A stretch of DNA of 64,000 nt from Pantoea alhagi. Lineage in GTDB: Bacteria > Pseudomonadota > Gammaproteobacteria > Enterobacterales > Enterobacteriaceae. The stretch is from positions 186,001 to 250,000 of the forward strand of contig NZ_CP019706.1 of the NCBI RefSeq assembly GCF_002101395.1, given 5' to 3'. Each line of letters opens with the position of its first letter. Within the stretch, counting starts at the first letter, position 1. Positions 57,994-64,000 of this stretch are shown one piece after another. The notes beneath the pieces were generated by a model. That model was not told the DNA's origin. It was given only the letters and a program-made list of their open reading frames with translations, and did not search any database. A program made the position numbers and the translations under genes.

Positions 57994-59760
57994 TTAGTAG
58001 GTACGCACTTTCGGCGGGAAAGCGGCGCGCAGTTTCGGCTGCATGTTCACCTCACGGCGCGTCATGCTTTCGGTTTGCGGCAAATAGAGCGAATGGCACA
58101 GCCAGTTCTCATCGTCACGTTCCGGGTAGTCAAAACGGCTATGGGCGCCGCGGCTCTCCGTGCGGTAATTCGCTGCTACCGCGGTAGCAAAAGCGGTTTC
58201 CATCAGGTTATCCAGCTCCAGGCATTCGATGCGCTGGGTATTGAAATCGCTGGAACGATCGTCAAGACGCGCATGTTTCAGGCGCTCACGGATCTGTTTC
58301 AGATCCTCAAGCCCCTGCGCCATCGCATCGCCTTCACGGAACACCGAGAAGTTATTCTGCATGCAGCTCTGCAGCGCCTTACGGATTTCAACCGGATCCT
58401 CACCCGTGGTGTTGTTATCCCAGCGATGATAGCGCGCCATGGCGGCGTCGATATCTTCTGAAGTGGCATCGCGCAGCGTTCCCTGCTCCTGAATCGACTC
58501 CAGCAGATGCAGGCCTGCCGCACGGCCAAATACGACCAGGTCCAGCAGCGAGTTACCGCCCAGGCGGTTCGCGCCGTGAACCGATACGCAGGCAATTTCA
58601 CCAACGGCAAACAGACCCGGCACCACAACATCTTCCCCTTTTTCGTTCAGGGTCAGCGCCTGGCCGCTCACTTTGGTCGGAATGCCGCCCATCATATAGT
58701 GGCAGGTTGGGATAACCGGAATCGGTTCTTTTACCGGATCCACGTGAGCAAAGGTACGGGACAGCTCAAGGATGCCCGGCAGACGCGACTCCAGCACCTC
58801 TTTACCCAGATGATCCAGCTTCAGTTTGATGTGCGGACCCCACGGGCCTTCACAGCCGCGGCCTTCACGAATTTCGATCATCATGGAACGCGCGACCACA
58901 TCACGACCCGCCAGATCTTTGGCGTTCGGCGCATAACGTTCCATAAAGCGTTCGCCATGTTTATTCAGCAGATAGCCACCTTCGCCACGACAACCTTCGG
59001 TCACCAGGACGCCAGCGCCGGCAATGCCGGTCGGGTGGAACTGCCACATCTCCATATCCTGCACCGGCACGCCCGCGCGCAACGCCATACCCACGCCATC
59101 ACCGGTATTGATATGGGCATTGGTAGTGGATTGATAGATACGGCCTGCACCGCCGGTCGCCAGCACCGTGGCTTTCGCTTTGAAGTAGACGACTTCGCCT
59201 GTTTCAATACTCAGCGCGGTACAGCCCACTACAGCGCCGTCCTGATTTTTCACCAGATCCAACGCATACCATTCTGAGAAAATGGTGGTTTTGTTTTTCA
59301 GGTTCTGCTGATAGAGCGTGTGCAGCAGCGCATGGCCGGTACGGTCAGCTGCCGCCGCAGTACGTGCCGCCTGTTCGCCGCCGAAATTACGCGACTGTCC
59401 GCCGAACGGACGCTGATAAATGCGGCCATCTTCCAGACGGGAGAATGGCAGGCCCATATGTTCCAGCTCCAGAATCGCTTCCGGGCCGGTTTTACACATA
59501 TACTCGATTGCGTCCTGGTCACCGATATAGTCGGAACCTTTAACGGTATCGTACATGTGCCATTCCCAGTTATCTTCATGGGTGTTACCCAGCGCGACGG
59601 TAATACCGCCCTGCGCAGAAACGGTATGGGAACGGGTAGGAAAAACTTTAGACAGCAGGGCGCAGCTCTGGCCCGACTGTGAAATCTGCAGGGCCGCGCG
59701 CATACCTGCGCCGCCTGCCCCGATAACGACGGCATCAAACTCTCTGACTGGCAAATTCAT
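57994..59760 (-). CDS. sdhA: Succinate dehydrogenase flavoprotein subunit
   Basis: SdhA (588 residues, equal to E. coli) oxidises succinate with covalently bound FAD. The start chosen is the ATG at 59758-59760 (MNLPVREFDAVVIG). FAD is attached to His45 in TRSHTVSAQGG. HPTGIAGAGVL and RGEGGYLLN surround the active site. A longer frame to 59847 lies within sdhD and is not used. It lies 2 bases after sdhD. Confidence 0.98.
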   Translation of the reverse strand: MNLPVREFDAVVIGAGGAGMRAALQISQSGQSCALLSKVFPTRSHTVSAQGGITVALGNTHEDNWEWHMYDTVKGSDYIGDQDAIEYMCKTGPEAILELEHMGLPFSRLEDGRIYQRPFGGQSRNFGGEQAARTAAAADRTGHALLHTLYQQNLKNKTTIFSEWYALDLVKNQDGAVVGCTALSIETGEVVYFKAKATVLATGGAGRIYQSTTNAHINTGDGVGMALRAGVPVQDMEMWQFHPTGIAGAGVLVTEGCRGEGGYLLNKHGERFMERYAPNAKDLAGRDVVARSMMIEIREGRGCEGPWGPHIKLKLDHLGKEVLESRLPGILELSRTFAHVDPVKEPIPVIPTCHYMMGGIPTKVSGQALTLNEKGEDVVVPGLFAVGEIACVSVHGANRLGGNSLLDLVVFGRAAGLHLLESIQEQGTLRDATSEDIDAAMARYHRWDNNTTGEDPVEIRKALQSCMQNNFSVFREGDAMAQGLEDLKQIRERLKHARLDDRSSDFNTQRIECLELDNLMETAFATAVAANYRTESRGAHSRFDYPERDDENWLCHSLYLPQTESMTRREVNMQPKLRAAFPPKVRTY

Positions 59761-59762
59761 TC

Positions 59763-60110
59763 TCACGCACCCCACACCACAACAGTTCCATAAATTGCAT
59801 AAACCAACAGCGTAACAACGATGACCAACTGCAACAGCAGACGCCATGCCAGAGGTTTAACATAGTCCGTCAGCACCTGCCACATGCCGATCCAGCCGTG
59901 GATCACGGTAGAAAACAGCGTCAACAGGGTAAAGACTTTAGTAAAGGAAGAGGCGAAGAAGGCGCGCCAGATATCATAGGTCAGTGTATCTGACACAATG
60001 ATGAAGCCAAGAATATATAAGGTGTAGAGCGTAATGAGGATTGCAGTGGCACGTAACAGCAGCCAGTCCTGCACGCCATTACGACCCAGTGCAGTAGCAT
60101 TGCTTACCAT
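59763..60110 (-). CDS. sdhD: Succinate dehydrogenase membrane anchor subunit SdhD
   Basis: SdhD (115 residues, equal to E. coli) has three membrane helices and with SdhC binds heme b556 and ubiquinone. The ATG at 60108-60110 overlaps sdhC by 7 bases. The heme His is in TVIHGWIGMWQVLTDY, with the quinone-site Tyr nearby. Confidence 0.96.
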   Translation of the reverse strand: MVSNATALGRNGVQDWLLLRATAILITLYTLYILGFIIVSDTLTYDIWRAFFASSFTKVFTLLTLFSTVIHGWIGMWQVLTDYVKPLAWRLLLQLVIVVTLLVYAIYGTVVVWGA

Positions 60111-60493
60111 ACGAGGACTCCAGCCAGAATTGAAAGCACGATAGTAATAGCGAAACAGAAGTGTGCGGAGCGATTGCCGACACGCTGCGTTTCTGCCAGG
60201 TAACCGAAATCCATCAACATATGGCGAATGCCGCCAACAGTATGCCAGGCCAGGGCGGTGAGAATGCCCCACATAATGAACTTAGCGAAAAAGCTGTTCA
60301 TTACGGCAGATGCCTGCAGGAAGCCTTCAGGAGAGGAGAGCGAGAGTCCGAGTAACCAGAGCAGGATCCCAACGGCTACAAAACTAATGACGCCGGAAAC
60401 GCGGTGGAGAATGGACGATATTGCAGTAACGGGAAACCGGATCGTAGTGAGATCCAAGTTGACAGGTCTTTGTTTTTTCACGGTTTTGCCCAC
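60104..60493 (-). CDS. sdhC: Succinate dehydrogenase cytochrome b556 subunit SdhC
   Basis: SdhC (129 residues from the GTG at 60491-60493, equal to E. coli in length) has three membrane helices. SILHRVSGV (about 27-35) holds a quinone-site Ser and Arg, and the heme His is near LAWHTVGGIRHM. Another GTG lies 4 codons later (VKKQRPVNL). No ribosome site is close to either start; a GGAGG lies about 20 bases upstream. The start is therefore the least secure point. It is the first gene of sdhCDAB-sucABCD. Confidence 0.93.
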   Translation of the reverse strand: MGKTVKKQRPVNLDLTTIRFPVTAISSILHRVSGVISFVAVGILLWLLGLSLSSPEGFLQASAVMNSFFAKFIMWGILTALAWHTVGGIRHMLMDFGYLAETQRVGNRSAHFCFAITIVLSILAGVLVW

Positions 60494-61114
60494 ACAGCTT
60501 TTCTTATTTTGCTTCCTCCGGGCCTGAAGGTGATAGCCGAACACGACTCGTGCACCGGCACCATAACAGCAACATCCAGTGTTAATTGAAGCGGTAAAAC
60601 GCTGGGTGGCTCCTGGTGTCAGGGTATTCCGGAGACCTGGCGGCAGTATAGGACGATCACATTCTCATTACAATTGCTCTACAAACGCTTTAGCGAGATT
60701 TAAGTGGAACAGTGATCAACCTCACGATTTTCATATTTTAAACAAATTTAATTATCTGATTTGACAAAACTTCAACAATTCAGTTACAAACTAACGCACG
60801 AAAATCCTATGATGCGCAAAAGTTATGGGGATACACTTTACCCCTCAACGCAAGTTATGTAACAGTAATGAAATAAATTGCTAAACGCATCAGGTTATTA
60901 GTTAAGATTCATAATGACCAGCACGGATCTTTAACAACCACAGAACGCATTAGCATCGTGGCTGCCGGAAACTTCCGACTGCGCCCGTCACTCTGTACCC
61001 TGCAAGCAAAACATGCCACAGAGTAGATAGTCTGCAATTACTTCACACAATTTGCAGCATGATGGTAACTTCGGTGTCAAAGATCCTACAAATATGGCGC
61101 TAAGGAGACTGTAA
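60494..61114. other. Divergent regulatory region sdhC/gltA
   Basis: About 620 bases without a convincing gene. It must hold the promoters of sdhC (left) and gltA (right). The middle, from about 60690 to 60940, is A/T-rich. It includes a CRP-like site at 60711-60726. I cannot assign the -10 elements with confidence. Confidence 0.6.
60711..60726. promoter_or_regulatory. CRP-like site upstream of sdhC
   Basis: AGTGA (60711-60715), six bases, then TCACG (60722-60726). This is two bases off the CRP consensus TGTGA-N6-TCACA. E. coli sdhC is CRP-activated. Confidence 0.5.
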
Positions 61115-62398
61115 ATGGCTGATAAAAAAGTGACGCTCACCCTTGACGGTGAAGCTCCTGTTGAGCTGGACGTGCTACAGGGCACGCTGGGCCAGGATGT
61201 TGTCGATGTCCGAAGCCTTGGCTCACAGGGTTTGTTTACGTTTGACCCTGGTTTTACCTCTACTGCGTCCTGCGAATCCAAAATTACCTATATTGATGGT
61301 GATGAAGGCATTCTGCTCCATCGTGGCTATCCCATCGACCAACTCGCTACCCACTCCAATTATCTGGAAGTCTGTTACATCCTGTTGAATGGTGAAGCGC
61401 CGACGCCAGAACAGTTTGAAGAGTTCCGCATCACGGTTACGCGTCATACCATGATTCATGAGCAGATTACCCGTCTGTTCCATGGCTTCCGTCGCGACTC
61501 GCACCCGATGGCGGTTATGTGCGGCGTGACCGGCGCGCTGGCGGCGTTCTACCATGACTCAATGGATGTGAATATTGAGCGTCACCGTGAAATTGCGGCG
61601 TTCCGCTTGCTCTCTAAAATGCCGACCATGGCGGCCATGTGTTACAAATATTCGATTGGCCAGCCGTTCGTCTATCCGCGCAATGACCTCTCTTATGCCG
61701 GTAACTTCCTGCATATGATGTTCGCCACCCCGTGTGAAGAGTATAAAGTGAACCCGGTGCTGGAGCGCGCCATGGATCGTATTCTGATCCTGCACGCGGA
61801 TCATGAGCAGAACGCCTCTACTTCAACGGTACGTACCGCAGGATCGTCCGGCGCTAACCCATTCGCCTGTATCGCTGCCGGTATCGCCTCGCTATGGGGA
61901 CCGGCGCACGGCGGCGCAAACGAAGCCTGTCTGCGCATGCTGGAAGAGATTAGCCATAAAGAGCATATCCCGGAATTCGTAAGGCGTGCGAAAGATAAGA
62001 ATGACTCTTTCCGCCTGATGGGCTTCGGTCATCGTGTTTATAAAAACTACGATCCGCGTGCAACGGTTATGCGTGATACCTGTCATGAAGTGCTGAACGA
62101 GCTGGGTATGAAAGATGACCTGCTGGAAGTGGCGATGGAGCTGGAGCATATTGCGCTGAACGACCCATACTTTATTGAGCGCAAACTCTACCCGAACGTC
62201 GATTTTTACTCTGGCATTATTCTGAAAGCGATGGGCATCCCCTCTTCCATGTTCACCGTGATTTTTGCCATGGCGCGTACCGTTGGCTGGATTGCCCACT
62301 GGAAAGAGATGCATGACGAAGGCATGAAAATTGCCCGTCCGCGTCAGCTCTATACCGGTTACGCACAGCGTGAGTTTGAATCCCAGCTGCAGAAATAA
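61115..62398 (+). CDS. gltA: Citrate synthase
   Basis: GltA condenses oxaloacetate and acetyl-CoA. The 427-residue type II (hexameric, NADH-sensitive) enzyme has the Gram-negative N-terminal beta domain starting MADKKVTLTLDGEAPVELDV. LMGFGHRVYKNYDPRA holds the active-site His and GPAHGGANE the second His; the catalytic Asp is in NVDFYSGI. The start has AAGGAG 8 bases upstream. It is divergent from sdhC, as in E. coli. Confidence 0.98.
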   Translation: MADKKVTLTLDGEAPVELDVLQGTLGQDVVDVRSLGSQGLFTFDPGFTSTASCESKITYIDGDEGILLHRGYPIDQLATHSNYLEVCYILLNGEAPTPEQFEEFRITVTRHTMIHEQITRLFHGFRRDSHPMAVMCGVTGALAAFYHDSMDVNIERHREIAAFRLLSKMPTMAAMCYKYSIGQPFVYPRNDLSYAGNFLHMMFATPCEEYKVNPVLERAMDRILILHADHEQNASTSTVRTAGSSGANPFACIAAGIASLWGPAHGGANEACLRMLEEISHKEHIPEFVRRAKDKNDSFRLMGFGHRVYKNYDPRATVMRDTCHEVLNELGMKDDLLEVAMELEHIALNDPYFIERKLYPNVDFYSGIILKAMGIPSSMFTVIFAMARTVGWIAHWKEMHDEGMKIARPRQLYTGYAQREFESQLQK

Positions 62399-62415
62399 CT
62401 TTCCTGCCAAAGAAA

Positions 62416-62433
62416 AAGGGCCTGCGGGCCCTT
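62416..62433 (+). terminator. Hairpin after gltA, terminator-like
   Basis: AAGGGCC pairs with GGCCCTT around TGCG, 18 bases after the gltA stop, followed by AAAATTTG. The same 18 bases recur at 62582. Confidence 0.7.
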
Positions 62434-62452
62434 AAAATTTGTTCCGGTGATC

Positions 62453-62564
62453 GCGCGGGAGACAAGGTCCGTTCGCAAAGACGCAAAAGACGGCATCCCT
62501 GCCAGCTCGGCCCGCGCCTTCCCTGGCGCGGGACGCTTTGCTCTTTGGTCCTTGTCTCCTGCGC
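62453..62564. ncRNA. Folded non-coding element between gltA and nei
   Basis: GCGCGGGAGACAAGG (62453-62467) pairs with CCTTGTCTCCTGCGC (62550-62564) in a 15-base stem with a single G-T pair. Inside, GCAAAG (62475-62480) pairs with CTTTGC (62536-62541), and CCCGCGCC (62511-62518) with GGCGCGGG (62525-62532). It makes a branched fold of about 112 bases. It lies between two copies of one terminator hairpin. No reading frame fits. I do not recognise a known RNA family; it may be a small RNA or a palindromic repeat element. Confidence 0.5.
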
Positions 62565-62581
62565 TTAAGCATCGGCGTCTG

Positions 62582-62603
62582 AAGGGCCTGCGGGCCCTTT
62601 TTT
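62582..62603. terminator. Terminator after the folded element, before nei
   Basis: AAGGGCCTGCGGGCCCTT, identical to 62416-62433, followed by a T run (TTTTT). On the plus strand it ends any transcript of the folded element or gltA read-through. Confidence 0.85.
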
Positions 62604-62618
62604 ATTGGCGCTAACAGA

Positions 62619-63407
62619 TTAATGTTGACAGCCGGGGCACCAGTAAAAAGGACGCGATGAAAGCGTGCTTTTCTCAATGATTCCGCCGCAGCGCTCACAG
62701 GGTTTGCCAGCCCGATGAAAGACTTTAAAACGAAAGGCCGCGCCGTGGTGTGCGCTCTTCATGGTGCCACGCATCCGATAAGAGTGACGCGGAATCGCCA
62801 ACAGCGCATGCGCCAGGCGCTGTAGCTGTGCCCCGGTTAAATCCTGCGCCCGGTGCTGCGGTGCCAGCGCTGCGTCCCATAAAATCTCCACACGCAGGTA
62901 ATTGCCTAAGCCCGCCAGAAAAGCCTGATCCAGCAACAGCCCGCTGAACTGACGCCGACGAAAGCGCGGTGAAAGCAGGCGCTCGCACACCTCTTCTTCG
63001 GTAAGTGTCAGATCCAGAACATCAGGCCCGATGCGCTGCAAAAAAGGATGCGCCGCCAGCGTGTCGCTGTTGTGCATTTCAATATCAGACGCGCTATAGA
63101 GCAAAATCGTTTGGTCGGCGCAGCCGAGGCGCACCCGTAATATGCGCTGCGTTGCCGGCTCGCTACCGGTTTTGACCACCCGCCAGACGCCATAGAGCTG
63201 GTTATGGCTGTAAAGCGTTAATCCGCTGGAAAAGTGGGTTAGCAGCGCTTTGCCTCGGGTTTCAATGGCGGTGACCGTTTCACCAATTAGCGCGTTTTCA
63301 TAGGTTTTTAGCTGCGGAAAAGCAAACCAGACCTCCGTCAAAGGCTTGCCCGCGATGGCTTTTTCCAGCCGATCCGCCGCCCGACGGATCTCGGGTCCTT
63401 CTGGCAT
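62619..63407 (-). CDS. nei: Endonuclease VIII
   Basis: Nei removes oxidised pyrimidines from DNA and cleaves the strand by beta,delta-elimination. The 262-residue protein begins MPEGPEI, so the catalytic Pro2 and Glu3 are present. The conserved Lys is in GKALLTHF (about 53). The C-terminal zinc finger uses CERCGG and CPGC. It lies 12 bases after pcp on the same strand. In E. coli nei is also near gltA, after the pxp genes. Confidence 0.97.
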   Translation of the reverse strand: MPEGPEIRRAADRLEKAIAGKPLTEVWFAFPQLKTYENALIGETVTAIETRGKALLTHFSSGLTLYSHNQLYGVWRVVKTGSEPATQRILRVRLGCADQTILLYSASDIEMHNSDTLAAHPFLQRIGPDVLDLTLTEEEVCERLLSPRFRRRQFSGLLLDQAFLAGLGNYLRVEILWDAALAPQHRAQDLTGAQLQRLAHALLAIPRHSYRMRGTMKSAHHGAAFRFKVFHRAGKPCERCGGIIEKSTLSSRPFYWCPGCQH

Positions 63408-63419
63408 AGAGATATCCTG

Positions 63420-64000
63420 TTAGTGCGTTGCGCCGCCAACCAGACGCAAATCCTGTTCAGTTCGTAGCGCAATGGTAATCGCCATTTCCAGCGCCAGAAT
63501 GACGGTTTGTGCCGCCATGCTCGGCGCACCGGGATGGTTAATCGCCTGTTCCGGCAGATAAGGAATATGAATAAACCCACCGCGCACCTCGTTGCCCTGT
63601 TGAGCAAGACGATGCAGCAGTCCATACATCACATGATTACAGACGTAGGTACCTGCCGTTTGCGATACCGATGCGGGAATGCCAGCTTCACGTATCCCTT
63701 CAACAATCGCCTTAATCGGCAGGGTTGAAAAGTAGGCGGCCGGGCCGCCGGGAATAATCGGTTCATCAATTGGCTGATTACCCTTGTTATCAGGGATACG
63801 CGCATCGTTAATGTTGATACCGATGCGTTCTACGGAAATATCGGCGCGCCCACCCGCCTGCCCTACCGCAATAATTAATTCTGGCTGCAGCGCCTCCATT
63901 TCAGCGTAAAGCGTAGTGAGCGCATCGCCAAAGACGCAAGGCAACTCTTTTGCTACTACCTGAAAACCGCACAGCATACGCTCATGCAGCTGACGCACCG
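63420..64000 (-). CDS. pcp: Pyrrolidone-carboxylate peptidase, 5' end outside window
   Basis: The frame is open to the window edge, so the first 20 or so residues are missing. Pcp removes N-terminal pyroglutamate from peptides. VGQAGGRADISVERI holds the catalytic Glu, and QTAGTYVCNHVMYG the nucleophile Cys; the His is in FIHIPYLPEQ. INDARIPDN and GPAAYFSTLPIKAI are typical. It is upstream of nei in the same direction and probably cotranscribed. Confidence 0.95.
   Translation of the reverse strand, partial: VRQLHERMLCGFQVVAKELPCVFGDALTTLYAEMEALQPELIIAVGQAGGRADISVERIGININDARIPDNKGNQPIDEPIIPGGPAAYFSTLPIKAIVEGIREAGIPASVSQTAGTYVCNHVMYGLLHRLAQQGNEVRGGFIHIPYLPEQAINHPGAPSMAAQTVILALEMAITIALRTEQDLRLVGGATH

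Noticed and set aside
1..64000. CRISPR array, prophage, insertion sequence or integrase
   Set aside because: No regularly spaced repeats, cas genes, transposase or phage genes were found. The only tandem repeats are the tRNA-Lys units and the tolA repeats.

Overview
This window looks like an ordinary chromosomal segment of an enteric gammaproteobacterium. Most gene neighbourhoods match the Escherichia coli bio/mod/gal/aroG/nadA/tol-pal/cyd/suc/sdh/gltA segment, and many proteins have the same length as the E. coli proteins I recall. Several departures suggest the Erwiniaceae (Pantoea, Erwinia or Mixta type) rather than E. coli itself: the gal operon has no galE, a YaiW-like and an OBAP-like lipoprotein sit beside moaE, an orphan ABC ATPase lies between uvrB and bioD, and a pcp-type peptidase follows nei. 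The genus is an inference from gene order, not from a search. I see no insertion sequence, prophage, integrase or CRISPR array.

Layout from left to right. 1-2451: the end of a chemotaxis receptor gene and two lipoprotein genes. 2445-5350: moaABCDE with a Moco riboswitch-like leader and a ModE box. 5571-9517: ybhK, uvrB with a LexA box, then about 900 bases without a convincing gene that hold a DARS1-like cluster of DnaA boxes. 9518-15209: orphan UrtE-like ATPase, then bioDCFB facing bioA across a BirA operator. 15284-19629: curA, a DJ-1/PfpI protein, ybhB, pgl and ybhA. 19723-25048: modABC, the small gene acrZ, and divergent modE-modF. 25164-30597: galTKM with two GalR/GalS-type operators, gpmA and aroG. 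30891-37951: ybgS, an EvgAS-like phosphorelay pair, zitB, pnuC and nadA with a NadR box. 38022-40142: an ogt gene facing a fused Ada/AraC/AlkA gene. 40184-41037: a tRNA operon with four intact tRNA-Lys genes, one tRNA-Val and one disrupted tRNA-Lys copy. 41124-47409: cpoB, pal, tolB, tolA, tolR, tolQ, ybgC, then ybgE and cydX. 47425-62398: cydBA, sucDCBA, sdhBADC and gltA. 62416-64000: a structured non-coding element between two copies of one terminator, then nei and a cut-off pcp.

How the parts work together. The mod and moa genes form one molybdate circuit: ModABC imports molybdate, ModE senses it, and ModE-type boxes lie before both modA and moaA, with a riboswitch-like leader adding cofactor feedback on moaA. 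The bio genes make biotin from pimeloyl-ACP precursors under BirA control. The sdh-suc-gltA block encodes citrate synthase, 2-oxoglutarate dehydrogenase, succinyl-CoA synthetase and succinate dehydrogenase, and it lies beside the cytochrome bd oxidase genes that take electrons from the same quinone pool. The tol-pal genes maintain the outer membrane during division.

The least explained features are the phosphorelay pair wedged between ybgS and zitB, the orphan ATPase with altered nucleotide-binding motifs, the folded element after gltA, the disrupted tRNA-Lys copy and the inverted repeat between ogt and the Ada-AlkA gene.
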